A DNA stretch of 64,000 nucleotides from an uncultured Gammaproteobacteria bacterium (GCA_947260025.1 CAMYON010000029.1:1-64000); one strand, 5' to 3'; shown: positions 37,943 to 47,808, numbered from the stretch's first letter. The notes: generated by a model from the letters alone, not told the origin. Numbers and translations are program-made.

Positions 37943-40063
37943 TCAGGCGATTCTCCTGACGTCCTGGACGTTGGGCAACTGCGATAGCTTGTCGATGATG
38001 GTTACCAGTTCGTCGACGCTGCGGATTTCCATGGTCAAGCGGGTATAAACCAGCTGCTCATCCTGTTTGGTATTGGAGTTGACGTTCAACAGGTTGATCT
38101 TGAGGTTTGCCAGAATAGTGCTGATATCCTGCATCAAGCCGGTGCGCTGGTAAGCGGTCACGCTGACCTCGACCGGGTACACCGAACCGCTTTGATGTCC
38201 CCACTCGACCTCGATCAGGCGTTGCCGTTTCTCCTCCGGCAAAGACAGGATATTGGGGCAACTGCGCTTGTGCACCGTGATTCCGCTGTTGACCGTGATG
38301 AATCCGATAATCGAATCGCCAGGTACCGGCTTGCAGCAGCGCCCGAACTGGGTCATCAGGTTTCCGACCCCGTGGATGCTGACCTCGTCCTTCGAGGACG
38401 GGGCCTGGGTTTCTTTCTTGAGTTTCCTGAAAGGATCCTGTTCGGGCTCGGTCTGCAGGTAACCCAGAATCTGGGCGGCGGTGATCAACCCGCGCCCGAT
38501 ATCGGCAAAAAACTGATCCGCATCCTTGCGCTTGAAATGCGCAACGACCTGCTTGAGATCCGCATTGTGAATCGAAAACTTGCTTAAGCTGCGATCGTAA
38601 ATCCCCTTGCCGTCGAGCAGGTTCTGCTCGAAATCCTGGTGGTTAAACCAGTTACGCACCTTGGATCGAGTCCCGGCGGACTTGATAAACCCGAGGTTCT
38701 TGTTCATCCAGTCGCGGCTGGGGCGGCCCTCCTTGGTGGTCAGGATTTCGACCTCGTCGCCGGTTTGCAGCACCGTTGTCAGGTTGACGATGCGCCCGTT
38801 GACCTTGGCCCCGCGGCAGCGATGACCGACCTCGGAATGAATACTGTAGGCAAAATCCAGCGGCGTACCGCCCTTCGGAATATCGATGATTTGCCCGGTC
38901 GGGGTAAAAACGTAGACCCTGTCATTAGACAGCTCGTTCGAGATTTCGGACATTGCATCCGACACCTCCTCCACCGAACCCTGCAGCAAATCGCGCATTT
39001 GCGAGATGCTTGCCTCCATACGCTGATCGAGCCTGGCACCCTCCTTGTAACGCCAGTGCGAGGCAACGCCGAGTTCCGCATTCTCATGCATTTCGTAGGT
39101 TCGTATCTGGACTTCGACGATCTTGCCGTCCTCGGCCACCACCGCGGTGTGCAGCGAACGGTAACCATTTTCCTTGGGGTTGGCGATGTAGTCGTCGAAC
39201 TCCTTGGGGATATGCTGCCAGCTGGTATGCACGACTCCGAGCACCGCGTAACAATTAGCCACCGAGTCGACCAGTATCCGCACCGCGCGTACGTCGAAGA
39301 GTTCATGGAATTCGAGATTCTTGCGCTGCATCTTGCGCCAGATACTGACGATGTGTTTCACCCGACCCTGCACGCTGGCTTCGATTTCCTGCTCCTGCAG
39401 TAACGACTGCAGCTGCGTCTTGAAGCCGTCGATGAAGGCCTCGCGTTCGCTGCGCTTCTCTTCCAGCAGTTTCGCAATGCGTTTGTAAACCAGCGGTTCC
39501 AGTGCGCGGAAGGCGAGATCCTCGAGTTCCCACTTGAGCAATCCCATGCCGAGGCGATTGGCCAGCGGCGCATAGATATCGAGGGTTTCGCGCGCGATCT
39601 GGCGGCGCAGCTCGTAATCGCCGTGTTTCAACAGCCCCAGGCGTTCGACGCGGTAGCACAGCTTGATCAACATAACCCGCACGTCGGTGATGACAGCCAT
39701 CAGCAGGCGCCGCAATTTCTCCGCCTGTTCCGGGCTGTCGATACGCGTCGGGACGCCGTCCTTGAGGGCATTGAGCTGGTTCACTCCCTGCGTCAATTGC
39801 GCGACTTTCTGGCCGAATTCTTCCTCGATAGACTTGCCATCGAGCACCTCGCGCAGTCCCGGATCGCTGAGCAACGTCGCAATTACCGCCTCGCGGTCGT
39901 TACCCAGCTCCAGCACCCTGCGAGCGACGTCGACGCTGCGCGGTCTGCTCTTGTCGGAATGCACCGAAACCGAGGCATAATCCAGCGCGCTGGCGAACTG
40001 TTCATCCCAGCCCAGGCTTTGGGTTACCTCGGTTACGAAAGAATCTTGAGCAACGCTATTCAC
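37943..40063 (-). CDS. relA: (p)ppGpp synthetase RelA
   Basis: A 706-residue long RSH protein. The N-terminal hydrolase domain lacks the HDxxED motif (ATLLSDPGLR at its place), so it should not hydrolyse ppGpp. The synthetase domain has the EFDD (ExDD) motif in PKEFDDYIANPKENGYRS, typical of monofunctional RelA. A TGS domain (VYVFTPTGQIIDIPKGGTPL), a zinc-finger/helical region with FGRCCKPVPGD and a C-terminal ACT domain follow. It makes (p)ppGpp on stalled ribosomes during amino-acid starvation. No spoT lies in the window. Confidence 0.94.
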   Translation of the reverse strand: MNSVAQDSFVTEVTQSLGWDEQFASALDYASVSVHSDKSRPRSVDVARRVLELGNDREAVIATLLSDPGLREVLDGKSIEEEFGQKVAQLTQGVNQLNALKDGVPTRIDSPEQAEKLRRLLMAVITDVRVMLIKLCYRVERLGLLKHGDYELRRQIARETLDIYAPLANRLGMGLLKWELEDLAFRALEPLVYKRIAKLLEEKRSEREAFIDGFKTQLQSLLQEQEIEASVQGRVKHIVSIWRKMQRKNLEFHELFDVRAVRILVDSVANCYAVLGVVHTSWQHIPKEFDDYIANPKENGYRSLHTAVVAEDGKIVEVQIRTYEMHENAELGVASHWRYKEGARLDQRMEASISQMRDLLQGSVEEVSDAMSEISNELSNDRVYVFTPTGQIIDIPKGGTPLDFAYSIHSEVGHRCRGAKVNGRIVNLTTVLQTGDEVEILTTKEGRPSRDWMNKNLGFIKSAGTRSKVRNWFNHQDFEQNLLDGKGIYDRSLSKFSIHNADLKQVVAHFKRKDADQFFADIGRGLITAAQILGYLQTEPEQDPFRKLKKETQAPSSKDEVSIHGVGNLMTQFGRCCKPVPGDSIIGFITVNSGITVHKRSCPNILSLPEEKRQRLIEVEWGHQSGSVYPVEVSVTAYQRTGLMQDISTILANLKINLLNVNSNTKQDEQLVYTRLTMEIRSVDELVTIIDKLSQLPNVQDVRRIA

Positions 40064-40074
40064 GGCCGCCTTGA

Positions 40075-42525
40075 TCAGGAGCGTAGTATCTTCATCGGTG
40101 AAACATTATAGACCCTGCGGCTGACCATGATACCGGCAATCGTCAATACAAGGCAGGAAGACAGCAGGCTGTAAGCCCAAACGCTGGCCGAGAAATGAAA
40201 CTCGATATTGAAGAACTGGACGCTGATCAACCATGCGGCAACGGTCGCGAAACAGGCCGAGAAAAAGCCGATCAAGGCCCCCATCAGCGTGAATTCGAGC
40301 ACGTGTACGCGGTATAGCTGGTTGGTATGCGCGCTCAGCGCACGCAGCAGCGCAGACTCGATCTCGCGCTCGTGCCGGCCCGTCTGGATCGCGGCCAGCA
40401 GCACGATTAGCGCCGAGGCCAGCGCGAACAGGAAGAAGAACTGCAGCGCGACGCTGGCCTTGTCGACGATGTTACGCACCCGCGCCATCAGCTCGGTAAT
40501 ATCGAGTAGCGTAATCGACGGAAAACGCTGCAGCAGCCGCCTCAGATCCGCCTTGTTCTGCTCCTCGATAAGAGCGCTCAACAATCCTGTCTGCGGCAAG
40601 TCTGCCAGTAATCCCGGATTCGCTATCAGGTAAAAATTGGGTTTGAAATTCTCCCACACCACGGTGCGGATGCTGGTTACCGCAGCGCGCAGCGTCTTGC
40701 TGCCGACGGTCAGCGTCAACTCATCGCCAATTTCCAGTTCGAGCCTGTCCGCCATGCCCTGTTCCACCGAGAGCTGTCCGCGCGGATCGTCGGGATCGAG
40801 CCATTCTCCGGCAACGATTTCATTCTGGTCAGGGATTTCGCTTGCATGGGTGATATTAAACGTATGCCTGACCATGTTGTCCGCGCGCGGGTGCAGAAAA
40901 TCTATCTCGTCGACATCGATCGAGTTGATCTGAGTAAGGCGCGCCCGCGCCAGCGCATAGGGTGTGGATGCCTCGATCCCGTGCTGTTGCATGTAGGCGC
41001 CGACCGCCGCGATATCGTCACTGCGGATATTGATCAGGAAATAGTTGGGAATATCCTCGGGCAACTGCTCCTGCCAGGAACCCAGCAACTCGTCCTTGAC
41101 CACCGCGATCAACAGGATCGCTATCAGCACCAGGCTAAAGCCTGACATGACGTAAATCGCACCGCGCGAACTTGCCTGCAGGCGACTGAGCAGGTACTGG
41201 CGCAGCCAGAAACGGCGCTGCGAGGAAAACAGCAGCAGCTTGACCATCCAGCCCAGAATCAAGGGCAGTGCAAAGGCGCAGACTAACACCATGGCGAGCG
41301 TCGCCACCGCCAACATCGAGCTTTGCATTAACAATACCAGCACCCCGAAAATCGCAACGACGGCGCTGCCGGTGATCAGCAGCCCGCGCAACCACGAGCG
41401 CCGGTTGACCGCGGTGCGCAGTACCTGCATCGGCGGCGTTGCGGTCGCATTGATCAGGTAGGGCAGCGAAAATCCTGCCAGCGCCAGCAATCCGACCAGC
41501 CCCGCGAAAAAATAAGGTTTCAGGCTATACACCTGCGGCAGGGTCCTGCCGAACCATCCATCGAGTGCCCACTGCAGCGGAAACTGGGTAACCCAGCCGA
41601 CCGCGATTCCGGCGATCGTCGCCGCAATCCATAGACCGCCGAGTTGCTTCAGGTAATAGCGGAACAGGTTTTTCTGAGAAATACCGAAGGCACGCAGCAT
41701 CGCCACCTTGGGCGCCTCGCGGCTGGCGGTATAGCGCGCGGTGATAGCAATCGCCGCCATGGCGATCACCAGTGTCAATACAATCGCGAGTGCGAAAAAC
41801 TTGCGCGTACGTTCCAGCGCCTGGCGCATCTCGGGACGCGCGTTTTCGAGGTCCTGAACCTCTTCACCGGGTTTAAGGTTCTCCGTGAGCCAGATTTTGA
41901 AGCGATTGATATCGCCCTGCTCCCCGGCAAACATCATGCGGTAACGTACCCGGCTTCCCGGAACCACGAGGCCGGTCGCGGGCATGTCTGCGATATTCAT
42001 CAGCACGCGCGGCGCCAGGTTGAAAATCGCGCCGCCGCGGTCGGGTTCGAAAGTCAACAACCAGCGAGTGTCGAAGCTGGTCTCACCGAGCGACAGGGAT
42101 TGATCGACCAGTTGCGCCAGCTTGGTATCCACCCACACCTCGCCCCGGGCGGGAATCTCGCTGCTGACCGATCGCTCGCCGGCGACCTCTCGCGCTCGTT
42201 CGAGGCGACCGCGCAGCGGGTAGGCGTCGTCGACCGCCTTGAGTTCGACCAGCCGCGGATCGTCATCGACGAAAATCGCGGTGCGCAGGCTGACGCTGCT
42301 ACTGACCTGCAGGCCTCGCTGCCGCGCCGCCTGGCGGTAGGCGGGATCGAATTCGGCGCTCGAAACGATCACCATATCTGCCGCCAGCAACTCGCTGGCC
42401 TGGCGATCCAGCAACAGCCCGATACGCTCGGTAACCAGCTGGCTCGAGGTCACGATGCCCACGGTGATGACCGTGGCGACGAACATCAACCAGTAAGCGT
42501 GTATGGTTGCGCGCCTGACCTTCAC
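40075..42525 (-). CDS. ybbP: YbbP-like ABC transporter permease
   Basis: An 816-residue FtsX/MacB-type permease with two repeats of four membrane segments around extracytoplasmic domains. YbbP-like features are a first helix near 10-27, KVAMLRAFGISQKNLFRYY (coupling helix) and a second FtsX domain with ESALLRALSAHTNQLYRVH. With YbbA it forms an exporter-like complex of uncertain substrate, often linked to lipoprotein or lysophospholipid handling. It overlaps ybbA by four bases and is followed 11 bases later by relA. Confidence 0.87.
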   Translation of the reverse strand: MKVRRATIHAYWLMFVATVITVGIVTSSQLVTERIGLLLDRQASELLAADMVIVSSAEFDPAYRQAARQRGLQVSSSVSLRTAIFVDDDPRLVELKAVDDAYPLRGRLERAREVAGERSVSSEIPARGEVWVDTKLAQLVDQSLSLGETSFDTRWLLTFEPDRGGAIFNLAPRVLMNIADMPATGLVVPGSRVRYRMMFAGEQGDINRFKIWLTENLKPGEEVQDLENARPEMRQALERTRKFFALAIVLTLVIAMAAIAITARYTASREAPKVAMLRAFGISQKNLFRYYLKQLGGLWIAATIAGIAVGWVTQFPLQWALDGWFGRTLPQVYSLKPYFFAGLVGLLALAGFSLPYLINATATPPMQVLRTAVNRRSWLRGLLITGSAVVAIFGVLVLLMQSSMLAVATLAMVLVCAFALPLILGWMVKLLLFSSQRRFWLRQYLLSRLQASSRGAIYVMSGFSLVLIAILLIAVVKDELLGSWQEQLPEDIPNYFLINIRSDDIAAVGAYMQQHGIEASTPYALARARLTQINSIDVDEIDFLHPRADNMVRHTFNITHASEIPDQNEIVAGEWLDPDDPRGQLSVEQGMADRLELEIGDELTLTVGSKTLRAAVTSIRTVVWENFKPNFYLIANPGLLADLPQTGLLSALIEEQNKADLRRLLQRFPSITLLDITELMARVRNIVDKASVALQFFFLFALASALIVLLAAIQTGRHEREIESALLRALSAHTNQLYRVHVLEFTLMGALIGFFSACFATVAAWLISVQFFNIEFHFSASVWAYSLLSSCLVLTIAGIMVSRRVYNVSPMKILRS

Positions 42526-43211
42526 GCCGCGGCACCGTTCAGCAAGCGACCGGATTCGATCAGGATCTGGCGATCGCCGCGCTCCAGCAACTCGCCTTCG
42601 TGCGTCACCAGCACCAGGGTGGTACCCGACTGGTCACGCAGGTGGAACATCAGGTCCGCGATCTGACGCCCGGTGGTGGCATCGAGATTACCGGTGGGTT
42701 CATCGGCGAACAGGACGCGCGGCTTGACCGCAAAGGCGCGGGCTATGGCCACTCGCTGCTGCTCGCCTCCCGACAGGTGCTCCACCAGGGTATCGGTCTT
42801 GGACTCGAGTCCAACCTGGTGCAGGCTTTGTTGCGCCTGATCGTGCGCACCGTCGACCCCCGACAGTTCCAGCGGCAGCATGACGTTTTGAATCGCGGTT
42901 GCGCCCTGTACCAGGTGGAACGACTGGAAAACGAAACCGACCCTGCCCGAGCGTATCGCCGAACGCTGCTCCTCGCTTTTGCCGGCAAGGTTTTCACCGA
43001 ACAGGAATACTTCGCCCGCGCTGGCCTGATCCAGACCCGCCATCAATCCGAGCAACGTGGTCTTGCCGGATCCCGATGCACCCTTGATGACGACCGCCTC
43101 CTGGTACTTAACATCCAGCGATATATTATTTACGATGTCGAGCTTGCCATCCGGCGTATCAACAAACTTACCGACCTGGTTTAAAGCGATGCAAAGATTA
43201 TCTTCAGCCAT
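42522..43211 (-). CDS. ybbA: YbbA-like ABC transporter ATPase
   Basis: A 229-residue ABC ATPase of the LolD/MacB-like type: Walker [20 protein letters not shown]-loop FVFQSFHLV, signature [14 protein letters not shown] and Walker [13 protein letters not shown]. It powers YbbP. The ATG at 43211 (MAEDNLC) is chosen; its 5' end overlaps the divergent tesA by 23 bases. Divergent tesA/ybbA with ybbP downstream is the E. coli layout. Confidence 0.9.
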   Translation of the reverse strand: MAEDNLCIALNQVGKFVDTPDGKLDIVNNISLDVKYQEAVVIKGASGSGKTTLLGLMAGLDQASAGEVFLFGENLAGKSEEQRSAIRSGRVGFVFQSFHLVQGATAIQNVMLPLELSGVDGAHDQAQQSLHQVGLESKTDTLVEHLSGGEQQRVAIARAFAVKPRVLFADEPTGNLDATTGRQIADLMFHLRDQSGTTLVLVTHEGELLERGDRQILIESGRLLNGAAA

Positions 43212-43818
43212 ATTCCTGATTTTTTTGCTGGGATGTCCCACCTGGGGTTACGCGAAGCACGCCGCGATCAACATCCTGATTCTAGGTGACAGTCTGAGCG
43301 CCGCCTACAATATTCCGATAGAAAAGGGCTGGACGCGCATATTCACCGACAATATAAGGTCAAGTTTTCCGCAAACAAGCGTCACCAACGCCAGTATTAG
43401 CGGTGAAACTACCTTCGGCGGACTGCAGCGCCTGCCGCAATTGCTGCAGGAACATCAACCGACCCACCTGATTATCGAGTTGGGCGGCAACGACGGATTG
43501 CGCGGGCTGGGATTCGATCAGAGCAGCGATAACCTGCGGCAAATGGTGCAGTTGGCCCAGGCACAGCAGGTTACCGTCCTGCTGATCGGGGTGCGCATGC
43601 CGCCGAATTTCGGCGCCGCGTACAACACTCGTTTTCAGCAGGTGTTCGAGAACATTGCCGCCGAGACGCAGGTCCACTACCTGCCCAAATTCCTGGATGG
43701 CGTCGCCGCCAGCGATCCCGCGTTAATGCAGCAGGACGGGATCCATCCGACTGCCCTCGCCCAGCCGCTGCTGGCGCAGAAGGTCGAGACCCGCATGCGC
43801 ACAATCCTTAACCACTAA
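43189..43818 (+). CDS. tesA: Periplasmic SGNH esterase TesA (acyl-CoA thioesterase I)
   Basis: A 209-residue GDSL/SGNH hydrolase with a signal peptide (1-22, [16 protein letters not shown]). Catalytic blocks are present in order: ILGDSLSAAYN (Ser-35), ISGETTFGG (Gly), ELGGNDGLRG (Asn) and QDGIHPTALAQ (Asp-His). TesA is a broad esterase, thioesterase and lysophospholipase in the periplasm. The start at 43189 gives the signal peptide; reading further upstream would enter ybbA antisense. The 3' end overlaps the convergent HAD gene by 11 bases. Confidence 0.92.
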   Translation: MQRLSSAIFLIFLLGCPTWGYAKHAAINILILGDSLSAAYNIPIEKGWTRIFTDNIRSSFPQTSVTNASISGETTFGGLQRLPQLLQEHQPTHLIIELGGNDGLRGLGFDQSSDNLRQMVQLAQAQQVTVLLIGVRMPPNFGAAYNTRFQQVFENIAAETQVHYLPKFLDGVAASDPALMQQDGIHPTALAQPLLAQKVETRMRTILNH

Positions 43819-44515
43819 GCAGGACTTCCAGCTCGTGCAAATCCACCACCTGGTGCTGGGGATCGGGTAGTTCCTCGGGCCAGGGCGTTTGCTCGCGATT
43901 AATCCAGACCGCGTGATAACCCGCGTCGATCGAACCAACCACATCGTAATGTGGATGATCACCAACGTAGACGATCTGCTGCGGTGCGGCGTCGAAACGC
44001 TGCGCGAAATGCCGGTAAATCTGCGGATCTGGCTTGGCAGCCTGCACCTCCGATGCGCTCACCGTGTGTTCGAACAGGTGCCCGAGGCCGACATGCTCGA
44101 CGCTCGCGTTGCCATTGCTGATCGCGCCGAGGCGAAAGCGCTGCTTCAGCCGCTGCAGGCAAGGCAGCACATCGTCGTAAAACTCCACCTGTTGTCGGGC
44201 TTCGAAAAACACGTCGAATCCCTGTTGCGACACCTGGTTTCCGTCGTAATCGTGCAACTCACCGATATGATGCAGAAAATCGTAGCGCATCGCGGTCATA
44301 TCCACCGTGTAACGCCGATCGCGCGTGCTGAACTCACGCCGCAGAGCGATCATCTGGGTCGGGTCATAGCTCTCGGTGATGCGCGGGTAGTACTGCTGTA
44401 GCCACTGGTAGAGGGTTTCCTCGGCACGGTGGATGGTCGGCATGCAGGGCCAAAGCGTATCATCCAGGTCGAAGGCAACTACGGTAACTTGATCGAGCAC
44501 GGCTGTCGGTTCCAA
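43808..44515 (-). CDS. HAD-IA family phosphatase (YigB-like)
   Basis: A 235-residue HAD hydrolase: motif I VVAFDLDDTLWPC, motif II ISNGN, motif III Lys in AAKPDPQIY and motif IV YVGDHPHYDVVGS. The layout and length are like YigB, a phosphatase acting on the riboflavin precursor 5-amino-6-(5-phosphoribitylamino)uracil, but substrates of this family are promiscuous. It stands alone, divergent from ispG and convergent with tesA. Confidence 0.82.
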   Translation of the reverse strand: MEPTAVLDQVTVVAFDLDDTLWPCMPTIHRAEETLYQWLQQYYPRITESYDPTQMIALRREFSTRDRRYTVDMTAMRYDFLHHIGELHDYDGNQVSQQGFDVFFEARQQVEFYDDVLPCLQRLKQRFRLGAISNGNASVEHVGLGHLFEHTVSASEVQAAKPDPQIYRHFAQRFDAAPQQIVYVGDHPHYDVVGSIDAGYHAVWINREQTPWPEELPDPQHQVVDLHELEVLLSG

Positions 44516-44533
44516 ATTCTACAGGGTAGAATT
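44515..44533. promoter_or_regulatory. 8-bp dyad at the HAD gene start
   Basis: AATTCTAC-AGG-GTAGAATT is a perfect inverted repeat overlapping the first base of the HAD start codon, in the gap shared with ispG. It could be an operator or a small hairpin; no regulator is identified. Confidence 0.3.
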
Positions 44534-44668
44534 CTAAAGCTTTTATCGAGGCCGGGAAACACAGTGCATGCTTTTATCGATAACAGCTGTCAATCGGCGC
44601 GCATAATTCTTTAACTGGTATCGATTGTTCTTTAATATTGCCGCCGAGCACTTCGCAGACAGCATTTG

Positions 44669-45892
44669 ATGAATTCATTCCAGCACAGGCATGCCGTTGA
44701 CGTTTCCGGGATCGTAATCGGGGGCGCCGCCCCGGTCGTGGTGCAGTCGATGACCAATACCGATACCGCGGATATCGCCGCAACCGTGGCGCAGGTTAAG
44801 AAACTGCATGAATCCGGCTCCGAACTGATACGCATAACGGTAAATAACGATGCCGCCGCCAGCGCCGTCCCGCATATCGTCGAGCAGTTGGCACAGCAGG
44901 ATTGCCAGGTGCCATTAATCGGCGATTTCCATTTCAACGGCCACAAGCTGCTCAGGCAGCACGAAGCCTGCGCGCGCGCGCTTGCCAAGTACCGCATCAA
45001 TCCCGGTAACGTCGGTCGCGGCAAGAAACGCGATTTGCAGTTCAGTGAAATGATTGAAATCGCCTGTCGACATGACAAGCCGGTGCGGATCGGCGTTAAC
45101 TGGGGTAGCCTGGATCAACAACTGCTGGCCAACCTGCTGACCCGCAATGCCAATCTCGCCGACCCGCTATCGCTGGAAAACATCAACCGCCAGGCGGTGA
45201 TCGAATCGGCACTGGAGAGTGCTCGCTTTGCCGAAGACATCGGCCTGCAGTCGGATCGTATTGTCCTCAGCTGTAAAATGAGCCGCGTGCCGGACCTGGT
45301 AGACGTCTACCAGACGCTAGCCCAGCGCTGTCGCTACGCCCTGCACCTCGGCCTGACGGAAGCCGGCATGGGCGACCAGGGTATTATTGCCTCCAGTTCG
45401 GCGCTGGCAATACTGCTCAACCAGGGCATTGGCGACACGATTCGCGTCTCGCTGACGCCCGAGCCTGGCGCGGCGCGCGAACGCGAAGTCAAGGTGGCCC
45501 AGCAGGTTTTACAGGCGCTCGATATACGCTCGTTTACGCCCAGCGTTACCGCCTGCCCCGGCTGTGGGCGCACCACCAGCGAATACTTCCAGGTGCTCGC
45601 GAAGCAGATTCAGCAAGAGCTGGACACTTCCATGCCCGAATGGAAACATCGCTATCCGGGAGTCGAATCGATGAAGGTTGCGGTCATGGGTTGCGTGGTC
45701 AACGGTCCCGGGGAAAGTAAACACGCCAACATCGGAATTAGCCTGCCCGGAACCGGGGAGCAACCGGTGGCACCGGTTTACGAGGATGGGGAGAAGACGG
45801 TTACCCTGAAGGGCGATGATATTGCCAGTGAGTTTATCGGACTGGTTAAAAACTACGTTAAAAACCACTACGGCCCGGACCAGCCGGGTTAG
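44669..45892 (+). CDS. ispG: (E)-4-hydroxy-3-methylbut-2-enyl-diphosphate synthase IspG
   Basis: A 407-residue IspG of the MEP isoprenoid pathway, a 4Fe-4S enzyme. Key blocks are [38 protein letters not shown], and the cluster cysteines in [15 protein letters not shown]-type CPGCGR and [13 protein letters not shown] at 44669 follows a TTG one codon upstream. In most Gammaproteobacteria ispG lies between rodZ and hisS; here it is about 21 kb away in a single-gene unit. It overlaps the convergent PilZ gene by four bases. Confidence 0.94.
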   Translation: MNSFQHRHAVDVSGIVIGGAAPVVVQSMTNTDTADIAATVAQVKKLHESGSELIRITVNNDAAASAVPHIVEQLAQQDCQVPLIGDFHFNGHKLLRQHEACARALAKYRINPGNVGRGKKRDLQFSEMIEIACRHDKPVRIGVNWGSLDQQLLANLLTRNANLADPLSLENINRQAVIESALESARFAEDIGLQSDRIVLSCKMSRVPDLVDVYQTLAQRCRYALHLGLTEAGMGDQGIIASSSALAILLNQGIGDTIRVSLTPEPGAAREREVKVAQQVLQALDIRSFTPSVTACPGCGRTTSEYFQVLAKQIQQELDTSMPEWKHRYPGVESMKVAVMGCVVNGPGESKHANIGISLPGTGEQPVAPVYEDGEKTVTLKGDDIASEFIGLVKNYVKNHYGPDQPG

Positions 45893-46182
45893 TTCTTGAT
45901 ATCCTCGATTTCGCAAGCTATTTCGAACAGAACATCGTTATTGACAACTCGCATTACCACAACCGTTGCTTCCATCGGCGGGGTCATCGAGTTGCTTGGC
46001 GTCAGGGTGATGTCCAGCTTGCTTCCGGATGCAAATTCGGAACTTGAGGTAAACAGGATTCCCTTGCTGCTAAGGTTAATCACGTTTCCCGTGTATTGTT
46101 TCGAGCTACCTGTTTCCGAAAAATTCAATTCACAATCGATAGGCATGCGCAGAAAGTCACGTTTCTCGGCGTAATCGACCAT
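45889..46182 (-). CDS. Small PilZ-domain protein
   Basis: A 97-residue stand-alone PilZ domain. The c-di-GMP-binding RxxxR is R8 to R12 (KRDFLRM), and NLSSKG (36-41) gives the second motif [D/N]xSxxG. It is probably a c-di-GMP effector. It lies 12 bases downstream of the STAS gene and shares the strand with the diguanylate cyclase at 46879, consistent with a small c-di-GMP signalling unit. Confidence 0.85.
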   Translation of the reverse strand: MVDYAEKRDFLRMPIDCELNFSETGSSKQYTGNVINLSSKGILFTSSSEFASGSKLDITLTPSNSMTPPMEATVVVMRVVNNDVLFEIACEIEDIKN

Positions 46183-46194
46183 TTACCAACCTCG

Positions 46195-46497
46195 TTACAG
46201 TTTGAAGAGTTTCCCGAAATTAGCCACGTCGAGTATTTTGCGGACTTCGGGCGAGGCCTGTGCAATTTCGATATTCGACGCCTCACCGCCCGCATGTTCT
46301 CGCAACAGCAATAACATGCCCAGCGCCGAACTATCCAGGTAATCGGTATCCGATAAATCAACCACGTAATCGACACCATTCCCTGCGGTATCCGCATATG
46401 AGGCACGAAACTCGTCGTAGAGCTGAAAATCGAACTTGCCGGCTACCGAGATGGTTACCTTGCTGCCATCATCTGAAACCGTCATATTTATACCCAT
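46195..46497 (-). CDS. STAS-domain protein (anti-sigma-factor-antagonist type)
   Basis: A 100-residue STAS domain: VTISVAGKFDFQLYDEFRAS, YVVDLSDTDYLDSSALGMLLLL with the phosphorylatable Ser of SpoIIAA-like proteins, and IEIAQASPEVRKILDVANF. Such proteins bind or release a kinase/anti-sigma partner. ATG at 46497 is preceded by AGAGAGG. No matching kinase or phosphatase gene is adjacent. In Pseudomonas a comparable STAS protein works with a HsbR-type regulator on flagellar and biofilm control; whether that applies here is unknown. Confidence 0.85.
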   Translation of the reverse strand: MGINMTVSDDGSKVTISVAGKFDFQLYDEFRASYADTAGNGVDYVVDLSDTDYLDSSALGMLLLLREHAGGEASNIEIAQASPEVRKILDVANFGKLFKL

Positions 46498-46585
46498 CAC
46501 TGTTACCTCTCTAACTAATTCAGGCCGGTGCCGATTTAAACACCTCATTATCGCAGTGGTCCAGCGAGTTATGCCGGGTTGCGAT

Positions 46586-46804
46586 TTACTTGGCCAGCGA
46601 GCGCAGCGGTTTAGCTTGCTCGTTACTGTACACTACTACCTGCGATACTACATCCTCAAACTGCGAGGCGTCGGTTTCGAGCCTTGCGGCTGAGCTGCTG
46701 TCAGCAAAAAGCACGGCATTCAACGCCAGAAGGTCGTATCGCAATGCGATATCGCCAAATTCTTGCTGCGGATTGGTAGCCCTTTCGATAGCGCCTTTTA
46801 TCAA
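46586..46804 (-). CDS. Short ORF resembling a chemoreceptor signalling tip
   Basis: A 72-residue frame with a TTG start and weak AAAGAAG upstream; an in-frame stop lies a few codons before it. IALRYDLLALNAVLFADSSS resembles the conserved hairpin tip of chemoreceptors (IAxQTNLLALNAAIEAARAG), and SQFEDVVSQVVVYSNEQA resembles the return helix. Most tip residues that contact CheA and CheW are changed. It lies between the STAS gene and the diguanylate cyclase, all on one strand. It could be a small helical partner protein, a decayed receptor fragment, or not translated. Confidence 0.4.
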   Translation of the reverse strand: MIKGAIERATNPQQEFGDIALRYDLLALNAVLFADSSSAARLETDASQFEDVVSQVVVYSNEQAKPLRSLAK

Positions 46805-46878
46805 CTTCTTTATAGACTATTTTCAGGCCTTTTTCATCGAAGCCGTAACTGCGCTCCGCTAGCGGGTAAAGCCCGTGG

Positions 46879-47808
46879 CTAGCAAATAATAATCTGGTTC
46901 TTGCCGTTTAGCTTGGCCTGATACATGGCCTTGTCGGCGCGCTTGAATGTGCTCAGAAAGTTATCGCCATGGCGCACCAGGGTAATACCGATACTGACCC
47001 GAACCCGGCCATTTACGCCGAAGGCGGACAGGTCGAGGTTTTCGATACTACTGCGAATGCGCTCGCTGACATCGATAGCGCCATGTATATCGGTTTGGGA
47101 CAGACCACCGACGAACTCGTCGCCGCCGTAGCGAAAAACCAGGTCGGTGTTACGCACTACCTGGCGGATGGCCTCGGCCACTCCCCGCAATACCTGGTCA
47201 CCCACATCGTGCCCAAACTCGTCATTGATTTCCTTGAAACCATCGAGATCCATCATCAGCAACGCCATCGAATGACCGTAGCGTTTCGCCAGGTCGATTT
47301 CGCGCGGCAGGTTCTTTTCCATCGAGGTGCGATTATTGAGGCCGGTTAACGGATCACGATAGGCCGATTTAAGCGCAATCTGGTACATCAGCGAATTCTT
47401 CAGGGGATAAATCAGTGAACACAGTAAATCCTCGAGTTCGCAAAGTTCCCGGCTGTTGAAGCTGGCCAGCTTGTAAAGGGTCAATTCGCCCAGCAACCGG
47501 TTTTGAATGTTGAGTCGGTAGCTGGCATTGAATCCCTCGATCACACCATTTTCTATCGTGGTATCAATTTCGTCACATTTGAAACGATATCCGCAAAAGT
47601 TCATGTCTTCGGATATCTCTGCCATGAAGGTTTCGATAATCTGCTCGATCTCGAGATTGCGCGACAGCATGTCTGACAGCTGCAAAACACGGATGTGCCT
47701 TTTATCTCCGCCTGCCGGCTCACCTGGGCGCGGATCCAGCGCAATCACTTGCGCCGGCACCTGCGGTATGGATTTATGACTGTCAACCAGTTGTGTTGTT
47801 TGCGACAT
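46879..47808 (-). CDS. GGDEF diguanylate cyclase
   Basis: A 309-residue protein with an N-terminal sensory-like region (about 40-145, no clear family and no membrane segment) and a GGDEF domain (about 150-309). The active site is RYGGDEF with GGDEF at 228-232, the inhibitory site RNTD (219-222) sits five residues upstream, and DPLTGLNNR, MMDLDGFKEIND and ADKAMYQAK are intact. It should make c-di-GMP with product inhibition. Its ATG is preceded by CAGGTGA, and a sigma-54-like promoter lies 45-62 bases upstream. Confidence 0.92.
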   Translation of the reverse strand: MSQTTQLVDSHKSIPQVPAQVIALDPRPGEPAGGDKRHIRVLQLSDMLSRNLEIEQIIETFMAEISEDMNFCGYRFKCDEIDTTIENGVIEGFNASYRLNIQNRLLGELTLYKLASFNSRELCELEDLLCSLIYPLKNSLMYQIALKSAYRDPLTGLNNRTSMEKNLPREIDLAKRYGHSMALLMMDLDGFKEINDEFGHDVGDQVLRGVAEAIRQVVRNTDLVFRYGGDEFVGGLSQTDIHGAIDVSERIRSSIENLDLSAFGVNGRVRVSIGITLVRHGDNFLSTFKRADKAMYQAKLNGKNQIIIC

